In this document: one piece after another, positions 44,718-53,902 of the stretch
Layout of the letters: every line of letters starts with the position of its first letter
Numbering within the stretch: position 1 is the stretch's first letter
Source of the DNA: JAAXHV01 sp965207165
Lineage (GTDB): Bacteria > Pseudomonadota > Gammaproteobacteria > Eutrophobiales > Eutrophobiaceae
NCBI GenBank assembly: GCA_965207165.1
Contig: OZ242265.1
Location: 682,001 to 746,000 of the forward strand
DNA: 64,000 nt
Direction: 5' to 3'
Notes under the pieces: model-generated
Databases searched by the model: none
What the model was told of the DNA's origin: nothing
What the model saw: the letters and a program-made list of their open reading frames with translations, nothing else
Position numbers and translations under genes: made by a program

Positions 44718-45524
44718 ATGTCTGTGCACTGGTGTAACGCTTATTTTTCAGTCGGCAGGACTCATCCGGTGCGTTTCATCCGCCGATGGCGCCTGCAGGC
44801 AACAAAGCTGCTTCTGGCAGCGACAGCCTTCTTTTTACCTGCCGTCTCATCCGCCCAGTCGATCACCGGTTTCACCCTTAACAACGTGGGTCCTGTCCAG
44901 GGCATAGAGCAACTCACTGTGCAGTTCATGACCATCACCGATGACGCGCCCTCGTCGGTTATGGGCGTTTACCCGCTGCGCATCGAGGACCGCGACACCG
45001 GCTACGGGACAGGTTTTACACAGGGGCTCGGCACGCTGTCGATGGCCGGGGATGTCGGGATGGAACCGCGCGGGTGGATGGCGGGGGTGGGGGTAAAAGG
45101 CGATATCCTCGACCGCTCGAGCGTGACCGGCCCCGATCTGGCGCTGGTCGGCGATGCGTTATGGCGCTCGAGGTCGTTGGCGCAACCTGGGGAGCGCGTA
45201 TCCTCGCTTGTGGCCACGACGCACCTGCGGCTGGGGATTGAGAGCGGCTGGACGTACGCACTGCCGAGGGGCGGTTCCTTGCGGCCGCGCCTGGAAGCCG
45301 GGGCGCGCCGGGATGGCGCCGGTGCCCAATCCGCCTTCGGGGTGGTGCTGGGTGGCGGGATCGCCTGGAAGCATCCGCGTCTGGGCCTGGCGTTGGACGT
45401 ATCGGGGCGGGCGCTGGTCTCGTATGAGGCCGGCGGCATCCAGGGCCGGGGCCTGGCGGCGGAACTGATATTGCTCCCGCACGCGGGGCACGGCGTCGGC
45501 CTGGAGGTCACAGCACGCTGGTGA
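44718..45524 (+). CDS. Autotransporter-like beta-barrel C-terminus with signal peptide, no passenger
   Basis: 268 residues. A signal peptide (KLLLAATAFFLPAVSSAQS) is followed by about 60 unrecognised residues, then a barrel-like half with SLRPRLEAGARRDGAGAQSA and FGVVLGGGIAWKHPRLGLAL, ending in GLEVTARW. That resembles the last strands of large autotransporter-type barrels (EAGxRxDGGDAxTGFGxELGGG). ATG 44718 has GGGAG upstream. A normal passenger is missing, so this is either a fusion relic or a small stand-alone barrel. Confidence 0.6.
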   Translation: MSVHWCNAYFSVGRTHPVRFIRRWRLQATKLLLAATAFFLPAVSSAQSITGFTLNNVGPVQGIEQLTVQFMTITDDAPSSVMGVYPLRIEDRDTGYGTGFTQGLGTLSMAGDVGMEPRGWMAGVGVKGDILDRSSVTGPDLALVGDALWRSRSLAQPGERVSSLVATTHLRLGIESGWTYALPRGGSLRPRLEAGARRDGAGAQSAFGVVLGGGIAWKHPRLGLALDVSGRALVSYEAGGIQGRGLAAELILLPHAGHGVGLEVTARW

Positions 45525-45731
45525 ACCGGAACCCGTCTGTCAGGCCTGTTTTAACCCGGATATCCAACTGATGCGATGCTCGCTATCTGGAACTGGATCA
45601 CAACACACCCCGGGCTGACGGCGCGCCTAATCAGATATCGAAACGGATAGTGCTCTGCAGGCCGTGTAACCGCCTGAAGGGTCACATAGTCACCCTGTCC
45701 GGGTTACGCAGGGAGAATAAGAAACAGGGAT

Positions 45732-45902
45732 TTATGCGGGGCCGGTTGCGCGCTTGCCGTGCTTCGTCTGCGGTTCAGTCTTTGCGATCGTCCTCGGCGT
45801 GGCGTTAAAGTGGCTTTCGTCTTCGTCACAGCCTGGTTCGTTAGCTTTTTGAATAAACCGTGAATACTGTTCTTTACCGGCATCAACTGTCCTGTTCGCC
45901 AT
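45732..45902 (-). CDS. Small hypothetical protein, 56 aa
   Basis: Read directly from the sequence: MANRTVDAGKEQYSRFIQKA, then NEPGCDEDESHFNATPRTIA and a basic tail. The start ATG 45902 has AGGCGG 6 bases upstream. The KEQYSRFIxKAxExGCDExExxF pattern is typical of small proteins next to phage or IS-like genes, but I cannot name a family. Confidence 0.6.
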   Translation of the reverse strand: MANRTVDAGKEQYSRFIQKANEPGCDEDESHFNATPRTIAKTEPQTKHGKRATGPA

Positions 45903-45975
45903 AAATGCCGCCTGTGTTATTCAACATCGCGTGATTCATACTATCACGGTACCTGCATTACCAGCAGACAAAAAC

Positions 45976-46001
45976 GCCCGCACTCCAAATGAAGTGCGGG
46001 C
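45976..46001 (-). terminator. Rho-independent terminator (minus strand)
   Basis: GCCCGCACT pairs with AGTGCGGGC around an 8-base loop, and on the minus strand it is followed by GTTTTTGTC. It lies 40 bases after the stop of the 46-aa gene. Confidence 0.75.
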
Positions 46002-46041
46002 AAAGCCCGGCAGACTGGTTTTTCAGACCAGAGGCCGGTTG

Positions 46042-46182
46042 CTACAACACGTGCCATGGCACCCACACAGCCAACAGGATTATTCCCAGCACGCCCAACA
46101 CGGCAAAGAGCACAACGTAATAGCATCCGGTCCGGGGCTGTTTCTGGTTGTTAATGGCTTTGAGTAGCTTCTTGTCATTCAT
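46042..46182 (-). CDS. Small single-membrane-span protein, 46 aa
   Basis: MNDKKLLKAINNQKQPRTGC followed by a hydrophobic stretch (YYVVLFAVLGVLGIILLAVW) and PWHVL stop. Basic cytoplasmic start and one membrane helix. No strong ribosome site, so it may depend on coupling to the upstream zinc-ribbon gene 56 bases away. A terminator follows. Function unknown. Confidence 0.55.
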   Translation of the reverse strand: MNDKKLLKAINNQKQPRTGCYYVVLFAVLGVLGIILLAVWVPWHVL

Positions 46183-46237
46183 TGCAGCTGCTGGCGGCAG
46201 AGGGCAGGCCATCTAGTCCCAACACTTGACTTTAACC

Positions 46238-46396
46238 TCATCGCCTTTCTGTGGCCTGCCACATCCCGCACCAGTCTGTTTTCTGGGTCTTGGGGAATAG
46301 CCCGTTTTTCGATGGCGGGTAAATCCGACACTCGCCTACCGGCTTGCCGGTCCGGTGCCAGAAACGGCAGTTCTCGCAGAGTTTTTGGTTGTTCAT
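46238..46396 (-). CDS. Small zinc-ribbon-like protein, 52 aa
   Basis: MNNQKLCENCRFWHRTGKPV, GECRIYPPSKNGLFPKTQKT and DWCGMWQATERR. Four Cys in C-x2-C...C...C spacing with nearby aromatic residues are typical of small phage and plasmid zinc-binding proteins. It begins about 40 bases after the truncated transposase. Function unknown. Confidence 0.7.
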   Translation of the reverse strand: MNNQKLCENCRFWHRTGKPVGECRIYPPSKNGLFPKTQKTDWCGMWQATERR

Positions 46397-46498
46397 GTTG
46401 TTGGAAACTGTAGTAAACGCCGGTATTCAGCCAACGGGTAAGGCGCCATAGTCGCCTTCAACGGTGTTGGTGTGGATGTCGCCATCCAGTGCATTGAC

Positions 46499-47191
46499 CT
46501 ACTCACCGGCACCGTGTTCGACAGTATCATGCCCGGCAAAGTGGTTGCCGGCCTTGCTGTAGTGCTTGGCCTCATCCGTCATCAGTCGTGCTTCTTTGGC
46601 GATGTTCTCTTTCAGGGTGTCAACGACCCTGCGCCTGGCCCGCTTGCTGTCGCGGTCAACCCGGATCAGGACGTTGTTCTTGTGGGCGTCACCGCGTGCG
46701 CCGGGGGCGCGTTCACGGGCAGTGCCGATAACGGTCTCATCCGATTCAACGATGCCGCCGCCGGAGCCGACGATAGCCGGCGCGTTATCCCGCATGGCCT
46801 CGCGGATTCTGTGTCCCAGGAACCAGGCCGTTTTAAGGGTAACGCCCAGGGTGCGATGCAACCGGTTTGCACTGATGCCCTTCTCGCTGCTGGTAATCAG
46901 GTGTATGGCTTGCAGCCACAGGTGTAAATCAATATGGCTGGACTCAAAAATCGTTCCCATGCGGACGGTGAACTGCTTGCCGCAGTCTTTGCACTTGTAC
47001 AGGCCGTGACGTACCTTGCCATCGGGGTTTTTCTTTGAGGGTTTGGAGCGAACGCCTTTCAGGTGGTAGGCATTATCCAGCGAACCGCAGGCAGTGCAGA
47101 CCGGGCCGTGTGGCCAGAGCATACCTTCAACGTGCGCAAAGGCTGCGGCTTCATCTTGCATGTATTTGGCATTCAGTACAGACATTTTCAA
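46499..47191 (-). pseudogene. IS1595-family (ISXO2-like) transposase, truncated by amber codon
   Basis: 230 codons: zinc ribbon CTACGSLDNAYHL...YKCKDCGKQFTVRMGTIFE, then the DDE-like core ESDETVIG and the NVLIRVDRD and MTDEAKHYSKAG stretches. The frame stops at TAG right after HGAGE, where relatives have Tyr and continue YVNALDGDIHTNTVEG. That segment is still readable after the TAG, but it ends 20 codons later, so the C-terminal Asn-Glu segment of the fold is lost. Probably inactive. ATG 47191 or 47185 as start. Confidence 0.85.
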
Positions 47192-47570
47192 TCGCCGGTT
47201 TAAAGTCTATACTGAGATTATAGGAAACTAAGCTTGGTTTGTAAAGTATAATTCCACATGATGTTACGCCATAACACTGTCCTCTCCTGGCATCTCGGTT
47301 CCTCTGCCGGGTAGACAGAGCCGAGGTTACTGGAAAGTGGGTCATTCTTACAGTGCCGTTAACACCTTGTCTTTGAGCATTGACCCCCTCCCTGTAACCG
47401 GGTCCAGTTGTCGCGTATAATGTTCCCGAAAACAACGCTCCATCAATCAGATTAGATAATAGACAAAGTGATAACGTAATGATTTAATAACCCATTAAAC
47501 TATTACAATATCAATGGCTTATGAATTTCACGAGACGGATTTGAAATCCGCCCGCGGGTAACATTCCCGT
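47192..47570. other. Intergenic region including left end of the nested module
   Basis: About 380 bases. It contains the left nested inverted repeat (47419-47552), and GGGTCATT...ATTGACCC around 47338-47386 that may be an old IS end. No gene seen. Confidence 0.5.
47419..47552. repeat. Left inverted repeat of the 6.4-kb module
   Basis: Inverse of 53690-53833. A 35-base block is identical (from ATAATAGACAAAGTGATAAC onward), and both end with ACGAGACGGATTTnAAATCC. CAAAGTGATAAC also lies upstream of both 393-residue integrases. Confidence 0.88.
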
Positions 47571-49532
47571 TTATGCAACTGCGTGACGCAGGATCTTTTC
47601 CACTGCGCGGTTGCCCTGTATATATCCACTGATCCAGCCCTGAAAACCGGTCACTTCCGAGTGTCCGAAAGCAATCCTCCCGTAACCCGCATCGACAATA
47701 TCCTTCGGCGCCGGTTCACCCCCTGTCCCGAAATAAAATCCGGGTTGGGGTGCGATATAGGCATGCCCCCAACGATTAAGGACAATCCCGGCAATATCCC
47801 GTTTTGGATCAAATCCTTGATCGCCAAACAGCGTGACAAGCTGGTTGCGGATGTCCAGTTCGTATTCACGGTACGATCTGGATAACAACTCCGTCCGGCC
47901 CATACTCGCCTGTACCTGCAATGGTTTGCCTGAATAGCGTACGAAGGGGACGTAAAGCGTCATTACCGCGGGTTTTGACGGGTCGAGAGGTGCACTGTGC
48001 CCGTCTATCTTCATCGGCCGTCGAAGATTTGCATACCAGCTGAAATTATTGAACCAGCGGGCGGCAGAGATACCCAGGTTTTCCATAAATTTCCAGTTTT
48101 TCAGCGCCACGTTAACCGTCAGCATCGGGGTATGGTGAAATTGCCGGTAAGCACTGATGACCGGTTGCGGCATATCACTTACAATGCGCCGCGTTATCCA
48201 GCCACCGGTCGACATCACCACCGCTTTTGCCATTACCCGGTATATTTTTCCATCCCTGATATAAGTTATGGCTACCTTATCCGGCCTTCCTGCCGAAGCT
48301 GTGTGCCTGACATCGATCGCTGTTGCCGAGAGACGTATCCTGAACTGGTTGCCGGGCTTATCCAGGTTATTGAAATTGACGTCTCCATAGCCGACGTCGG
48401 TCAGGGAACTGCCTCCGGTTATTGCTTCAGGCAATATTTCCTTGACCAGGTGCCTCAATATCGTCGAGTTCCCACCGGGAAAGCTGTAAAAACTCCTGTT
48501 GTTGTAAGCATCCTGTTTTTCCTGTGACAAATGTCCGATTGTGCCCGGCATTTGTAACTTATATGCAGCATACGCGGAGATTGCATCGCCGCTCGCGCCA
48601 AAAGCAGCACTGCCGAAATAAGGGTCGATGTATTTGTAGAGAACGTCTTTTGAAACATTCAGTTTATTGACCAGAAATTCGTGATAAGTCATGGAATCGA
48701 ATTGTTTTTCCCAATCCCCGCTGATACCTTCCGGCTTGATTCGGTTATGCAGGACATCATTGAGTTCACGCCGGAAACTCTCGGAAATCGGGGCGTCTCT
48801 GAAGCCGTTCCGGTGCGCATCCATTACCCATTTTCCTTCTCCGCCGGTATCGTAATAATAACCGGTGCTGGCACTTTCCGGCCACTTCATCATGGGCCCG
48901 AAACTGTCTGGCGCAAACTTGATGTCTTTATCGGTACCTGATAGTTCTTCAAACTCAAATTCGGTAGGTAAATCCAATTTGTACCAGAGTTCGGGAAAAG
49001 ATGGTTTGTCGGTATGCACGACAAAGGAATTTGATCCCTGTGGACCATAGAGGCGGTAACCGTCCACGATGAATTCATTCTGTTTTGCCTCGCCTCCGAA
49101 CATGGCGTGGTTATCCAGGATAAGACATTTCTGTTTGCCGCCAGTCTTTTCCTTGAATGCATAGGCGGCGCCAAATCCGGAAAAGCCTCCTCCGACTATT
49201 ACCAGGTCATAGAGACCGTCTACATCCTTAGCTGTATTCGTCGTCTGCTCAAGCCTGTCGTCCCTGAGGGCATGTGCCGTATTGACAACCTCGTGGGTGT
49301 TGCCGTTGGCGCGGGCATAGTCCCCGCTACCCCCGGGACCCGTCCAGTCCGGGCCCAGAGTAGTGAAACCGGGTCGCTGTACTGAATTGACATCTGCCGC
49401 CAGGAAACCAGGTGGTGTCGCTGCCACTAACCCTGCTCCTGCGCCGATCAAGGTACTGCCAACGAAATCCCTGCGCGTGATGGAAGTATCCAGCCCCAGT
49501 GCTTTGTCTTCCGGTCGAATATTCTTTTTCAT
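47571..49532 (-). CDS. Tat-exported FAD-dependent oxidoreductase
   Basis: 653 residues. The Tat signal is ITRRDFVGSTLIGAGAGLVA. The FAD-binding motif LVIVGGGFSGFGAAYAFKE lies near residue 110, followed by an acidic residue in CLILDNHAMFGG (FAD ribose). The C-terminus has GDxxY-type ...YGRIAFGHSEVTGFQG. It resembles amine oxidase/phytoene desaturase-type flavoproteins of the periplasm. It lies 11 bases after the GcvT-like gene and shares its transcript. Probably oxidises an amine or N-methyl compound supplied by the symporter; inference. Confidence 0.88.
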   Translation of the reverse strand: MKKNIRPEDKALGLDTSITRRDFVGSTLIGAGAGLVAATPPGFLAADVNSVQRPGFTTLGPDWTGPGGSGDYARANGNTHEVVNTAHALRDDRLEQTTNTAKDVDGLYDLVIVGGGFSGFGAAYAFKEKTGGKQKCLILDNHAMFGGEAKQNEFIVDGYRLYGPQGSNSFVVHTDKPSFPELWYKLDLPTEFEFEELSGTDKDIKFAPDSFGPMMKWPESASTGYYYDTGGEGKWVMDAHRNGFRDAPISESFRRELNDVLHNRIKPEGISGDWEKQFDSMTYHEFLVNKLNVSKDVLYKYIDPYFGSAAFGASGDAISAYAAYKLQMPGTIGHLSQEKQDAYNNRSFYSFPGGNSTILRHLVKEILPEAITGGSSLTDVGYGDVNFNNLDKPGNQFRIRLSATAIDVRHTASAGRPDKVAITYIRDGKIYRVMAKAVVMSTGGWITRRIVSDMPQPVISAYRQFHHTPMLTVNVALKNWKFMENLGISAARWFNNFSWYANLRRPMKIDGHSAPLDPSKPAVMTLYVPFVRYSGKPLQVQASMGRTELLSRSYREYELDIRNQLVTLFGDQGFDPKRDIAGIVLNRWGHAYIAPQPGFYFGTGGEPAPKDIVDAGYGRIAFGHSEVTGFQGWISGYIQGNRAVEKILRHAVA

Positions 49533-49543
49533 TGTGAATTCAC

Positions 49544-50698
49544 TCAGGATCTGACCCGCAAACCGTTCTTGTCGACGAACGGTAATTCCGTGACTGCCAT
49601 TTCCACCATCCCGTCAGGGTGTGCTACAACCAGCTTAAGCCCTTTATCAATATATTTCCGCTCAACCAGCGCCAGGCAGATATTCTGCTGCAGGGATGGA
49701 GAGAAGGCCAGGGAGCGCGTCACGCCTATATCCTTGTCCTGGTACTTGATTCTACACGGCCTTTCGATGCGTGATAACGGCTCGGTACCGCCCGCGAGAC
49801 CTATAATTCTTCTTGATGGACCGCCGTCGGCTATTATCTTTTCCAGGGCAGCCCGCCCGAGAAACGGCCCCTTATCCAGGTCCACCAGGTTTGCGCGCCA
49901 GTGTTCGAGCGGGTTGATACGCTCATCCCGGGTGCCCATGGAAAATACCATCAACCCCGCCTCAAGCGCCTTGCTCCAGGAAAGTCCCGATACCAGCATA
50001 TCAAAGGGGTTTCCCGCCTCAACGATGGCATCCCATACAGCCGGCGCCTGTGTGGAATTGACCGGGTACACCTCATAACCCAGTTCGCCGGTCCAACCGG
50101 TTCTCGATATGACACAGGCAGCGCCTGAGATTTCCGTTTCCATGCAACGAAAAAACTTCAGTTCATCGATGGACACGCCGATGATGGTGCGCAATATATC
50201 ACGGGACCTCGGTCCCTGGAGTTGTAACGGCGCCACGTCAGCCTCCCTGACCATGACCTCATAATTGCTGTGAAGTGCGATGCCCCGGGCCCACAATTCA
50301 ACGTCGCCGTCCGATACGCCGAACCAGAGTCGCGCCGCCGATATATAGACAACAATACCGTCTGCGATAATTTCCCCGTTTTCGTCACACATGAATGTAT
50401 AACTGCAGCGTCCGGGAGCAAGTTTTGCCATGTCCCGGGTAACGAGGTAGTCCATGAATTTCACCGCATCCTTACCGGTTATTTCAATCTGCCGTTCCGC
50501 ACCGGTAGGAATTAATATGGCTTTCGTGGTTAATGCCCGGTAAACCTCATCGGGAGGTATGTGTTTGCACAGGGTGGGCGTAATCATATGGTTAAAAACC
50601 GTGTATTGCTCCCAGCCCAGCTCCTCCGTTTTCGGGAAATAGGGAGATACCCTGTGGTGAGGCAGCAGGTGCTGCGTTCGATGAGGATTAACTGTCAT
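49544..50698 (-). CDS. GcvT-like aminomethyltransferase family protein (demethylase-type)
   Basis: 384 residues of the GcvT/DmdA/LigM family. It has the folate-binding barrel features GKDAVKFMDYLVTRDMAKLA, an acidic DENGEIIADGI turn, LQGPRSRDILR and SRTGWTGELGYEVYP (all typical), and a C-terminal domain with KGPFLGRAALEK. The family transfers a methyl or aminomethyl group to tetrahydrofolate from glycine, DMSP, betaines or methoxy-aromatics. The Na+ symporter upstream and flavoprotein downstream suggest catabolism of an N- or O-methyl compound; which one is not visible. Confidence 0.9.
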   Translation of the reverse strand: MTVNPHRTQHLLPHHRVSPYFPKTEELGWEQYTVFNHMITPTLCKHIPPDEVYRALTTKAILIPTGAERQIEITGKDAVKFMDYLVTRDMAKLAPGRCSYTFMCDENGEIIADGIVVYISAARLWFGVSDGDVELWARGIALHSNYEVMVREADVAPLQLQGPRSRDILRTIIGVSIDELKFFRCMETEISGAACVISRTGWTGELGYEVYPVNSTQAPAVWDAIVEAGNPFDMLVSGLSWSKALEAGLMVFSMGTRDERINPLEHWRANLVDLDKGPFLGRAALEKIIADGGPSRRIIGLAGGTEPLSRIERPCRIKYQDKDIGVTRSLAFSPSLQQNICLALVERKYIDKGLKLVVAHPDGMVEMAVTELPFVDKNGLRVRS

Positions 50699-50773
50699 TT
50701 CGGAATCCGGGTAGTTTGTCTTGCTGTTTTTGTCCAGGTAGCGATCGGGTGATGTGTGGCGCCGTCAAAATGT

Positions 50774-52159
50774 CTATAGCATATTGATAATGTTGGCAAA
50801 CAATATTATTAACATGCACAATGGCGCAACGAACTTCAGCGAAAATTTCCACAATACATAGATGAAACCATTGCTTGTGCCCAATTCACCCTGACAAGTT
50901 TTATCGGGAAGCAACCAGCCGGAAAATACCGCGATAGCGAGGCCGCAGATTGGAAGAAGAAACACCACTGCCACTATTTCATATAACTCGTAAATATTTT
51001 TACCTTTCAGGATCGGTGCAACATCGAATAAATGTATATCGGACCAGTGATTAAATGAAAGGATCGCAGGTAATCCACCCAGCCAGACCACAAAGCCGAG
51101 CAGGACAGACACTTTTGCCCTGCTGCCTATCTTGAGTTCAATCAACCAGCATACCACCTGTTCATAGCCTGAAATCAACGTGGGAATGACGGCGGCAAGC
51201 AGCGCGCCAAAAAACATCACGCCAAATTCGGGTCCAAACTGCATCTGTCCAAACGCAACCGGCAAGGCGACAAAAATCAATCCCGGGCCGGAATCGACCG
51301 GCATCCTGAATGCAAATACAACCGAGTAGACTGCCAGTCCGGCCAGTAATGCCGCGCCCACGTCTGCAGTAATGATGATTAATGCCGATTTCGGAATGGA
51401 AACGTCTTTCTTCAGGTAAGCGCCGTAAGTCATGATGAATCCGGCGCCGGCGCCTATCGAAAAAAATGCCTGCCCCATCGCTAGTTGTATAACTTCGAAG
51501 TTCAGTTTCTTATAATCGAATGAAAACAGGAATAGTGCGGCTTGTTTTATTGTACCCAGGTAAATCCCGTAACAGACGAATAATATCAGCGAGATAAATA
51601 AAACCGGCATTAACCAGCTTACCGATTTCTCCACCCCTTTGCGGACTCCCTTGGCGATGATAAATCCCGTAATAACAATCAGGGACGCCTGGCATATCAC
51701 TAACGCGTACGGACTTTGTTTAAGCGTATCGAACATTCGTGATGAGGATTGCGCGTCGATGTTACTGAAACCGGCAGATATGGACAGAAAAAAGTAATAC
51801 AGCACCCAGCCGGCAATGACGAAATAGAAAAACTGTATCAACGTCATGGCAGATAATCCCAGGTACCCGACCAGTGACCATCGAGGACTTGCGCCGTGGT
51901 CGGTTGCCGCTTTCCGCATGCTGCCGATCATGCTTTGCCCGCTGTAACGGCCGATCACCAGTTCCGCAATGATTATCGGCATGACAAACAACAGGGAAAC
52001 GACGATATAGGTCAGGACGAATGTCGATCCGCCGCTTGTGCCCGTGACGTATGGAAACCGCCAGATATTCGCCAGGCCTATGGCGGCGCCGATAGTGGCG
52101 AGAATAAATTTATATCCGGAAGACCAGGTCTCGTGCTTGACCTGAATTGTATCTGGCAT
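50774..52159 (-). CDS. Neurotransmitter:sodium symporter (NSS/SNF) family transporter
   Basis: 461 residues, about 11-12 membrane helices. The N-terminal signature WSSGYKFILATIGAAIGLAN, then IWRFPYVTGTSGGSTFVL, is diagnostic of the NSS/SNF family (LeuT fold, Na+-coupled amino acid uptake). ATG 52159 is chosen since the family begins just before this motif; the longer frame to 52243 adds a spurious stretch. First gene of the symporter-GcvT-flavoprotein operon and divergent from the amidohydrolase, with 193 bases between starts. Confidence 0.92.
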   Translation of the reverse strand: MPDTIQVKHETWSSGYKFILATIGAAIGLANIWRFPYVTGTSGGSTFVLTYIVVSLLFVMPIIIAELVIGRYSGQSMIGSMRKAATDHGASPRWSLVGYLGLSAMTLIQFFYFVIAGWVLYYFFLSISAGFSNIDAQSSSRMFDTLKQSPYALVICQASLIVITGFIIAKGVRKGVEKSVSWLMPVLFISLILFVCYGIYLGTIKQAALFLFSFDYKKLNFEVIQLAMGQAFFSIGAGAGFIMTYGAYLKKDVSIPKSALIIITADVGAALLAGLAVYSVVFAFRMPVDSGPGLIFVALPVAFGQMQFGPEFGVMFFGALLAAVIPTLISGYEQVVCWLIELKIGSRAKVSVLLGFVVWLGGLPAILSFNHWSDIHLFDVAPILKGKNIYELYEIVAVVFLLPICGLAIAVFSGWLLPDKTCQGELGTSNGFIYVLWKFSLKFVAPLCMLIILFANIINML

Positions 52160-52352
52160 ATTTATGGAGTGTCGTGGCCATAAATAAAGATAACAAATAT
52201 ATGTAATTGAAACAAAAATACCTGTGGAGTATGCTACTCGCAAGCCATTGACGTGGAAGATGCGGTGCCGGCCAATCCGGTAGCCAACAGAAGGTAGCCG
52301 TGTCCGCAGAACAGCAAGAGATGTTCAAGTCAGAGAGGGGGAGCGGTGTAAT

Positions 52353-53678
52353 ATGAGTACCAGCCGGGCACTGTTCAGTCGTACAGGGGACGGATATCAA
52401 ATCTGCCCCCGTTGGATTCCAATAGTCCTGGCGTTTCTCGCCATGTTTGCACAGGCAACGAATGCAACCGGCATCACCGCCATTGTCGGTGGCACTGTGG
52501 TAGACCTGGACGGTGCAGCGCCGATTGAAAACGCCGTTATTCTCGTGGATGGGGATCGGATCGCGGCAATAGGCGCAGCCGGCAGCGTGGAAATTCCGGA
52601 CGGCGCCAGGCAGATAGACACCAGCGGCACCTGGCTCATCCCCGGGCTGATGAACATGCACGTTCACCTGGGCCTCGTCCTGCCCGGCAAGATGAAGGCC
52701 GAACTCCAGGATGAAAGTGAAGCGGCGTTGGCGCTGCGCATGGCCATGAACGCGCGTGACAGTCTGCAGGCCGGAGTCACCACCATCCGTTTGACGGGTG
52801 ACCGCGGCCATGCCGACCTGGACCTGATGCGGGCGATAAACAAGGGTAAGGCCGACGGCCCGCGCATCTTCAGCGCCGGCGAAGAACTCACTATTACTGC
52901 GGGACATGGGTCGAAGTTGCCCGGCAAAACCAATTACGACGGCCCTGACGAACTGGTCAAGGCGGCGCGTACGCAGATCAGCGCCGGGGCGAAGTGGCTC
53001 AAGATCCTCATATCGGGCGGCATAGCCACCGACAGCGGCGGTCTTGCCGAGGCGCTGATGACACCCGAAGAGATCCATGCGGTGATCGATGCGGGCCACC
53101 GGTTCGGCGCCAAGGTCACGGCCCACTCCGGCTCCCCGGCAGCGACGCAGGTCGCCGTAGATGCCGGGCTTGACTGCGTGGAACACGGTTATTTTCTTGA
53201 TCGTCCCACCCTGAAGAAGATGAAGGAACACGGCACCTGGCTGGTGCCGACCATCGTTGTCACCGCGCCCGGGACACGGCCGTTTTACGAGCGCATAGGA
53301 TCCCCGCCGTGGTACCTGGAACGGCTTCATTCCACCGGCAAGGCGCACTGGCGGACTCTTGAGATGGCTATCGAAGAAGGGGTGAACATTGCCCTGGGTA
53401 CCGATCAGATGCCTGCCGAACCTAACGACGGGACCACGGCGACCGCACGCGAGGCGCAATACTACGTGGAGGCGGGCATGACGCCGTTGCAGGCGTTACG
53501 CTCTGCGACCATTGAGACAGCGAGACTGCTCGAGGCGGAAGACGAGATCGGCTCCCTGGAAGCAGGCAAGTACGCCGATATCGTGGCTGTGGACAGGGAC
53601 CCCACACAAGACATCAAGGCCTTGCGCAATATCCTTCTGGTGATGAAGGGTGGTAAGGTTTACCGCGACAAGTTGTAG
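52353..53678 (+). CDS. Secreted amidohydrolase, paralogue 3
   Basis: 441 residues with the same metal-site motifs as the other paralogues: MHVHLG, AKWLKILISGG, VTAHSGSP, CVEHGY and LGTDQMP. The signal peptide n-region has the palindrome-encoded extra segment SRTGDGYQICPRWIP, as in paralogue 2. Start ATG 52353 follows GGGGGAGCGG. Inside the nested module, divergent from the symporter operon; its product may be the symporter substrate. Confidence 0.92.
   Translation: MSTSRALFSRTGDGYQICPRWIPIVLAFLAMFAQATNATGITAIVGGTVVDLDGAAPIENAVILVDGDRIAAIGAAGSVEIPDGARQIDTSGTWLIPGLMNMHVHLGLVLPGKMKAELQDESEAALALRMAMNARDSLQAGVTTIRLTGDRGHADLDLMRAINKGKADGPRIFSAGEELTITAGHGSKLPGKTNYDGPDELVKAARTQISAGAKWLKILISGGIATDSGGLAEALMTPEEIHAVIDAGHRFGAKVTAHSGSPAATQVAVDAGLDCVEHGYFLDRPTLKKMKEHGTWLVPTIVVTAPGTRPFYERIGSPPWYLERLHSTGKAHWRTLEMAIEEGVNIALGTDQMPAEPNDGTTATAREAQYYVEAGMTPLQALRSATIETARLLEAEDEIGSLEAGKYADIVAVDRDPTQDIKALRNILLVMKGGKVYRDKL
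52386..52410. repeat. GGGGAC-type palindrome inside the signal-peptide codons
   Basis: GGGGACGGATATCAAATC-TGCCCCC within the first codons of paralogue 3, matching the coding copy at 33128 and the intergenic copies. Confidence 0.75.
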
Positions 53679-53689
53679 CGATTCATAGA

Positions 53690-53833
53690 AGGGGACGGAT
53701 TTGAAATCCGTCTCGTATAATTCATATGTCATTGATATTATTATAATATAATACGTTATTAAATCATTACGTTATCACTTTGTCTATTATATAATTCTAT
53801 TGACGGATCGTTGTTTATGGGAAACTTATTAGC
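53690..53833. repeat. Right inverted repeat of the 6.4-kb module
   Basis: Starts 12 bases after the amidohydrolase stop with GGGGACGGATTTGAAATCCG and continues with the inverse of 47419-47552. See that entry. Confidence 0.88.
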
Positions 53834-53902
53834 GCGCATAAAGATATTACGCTCCTTATCTGCAAGCATGGGGATAAAATAGCGAAGCAAGTCAGATATC
53901 CT

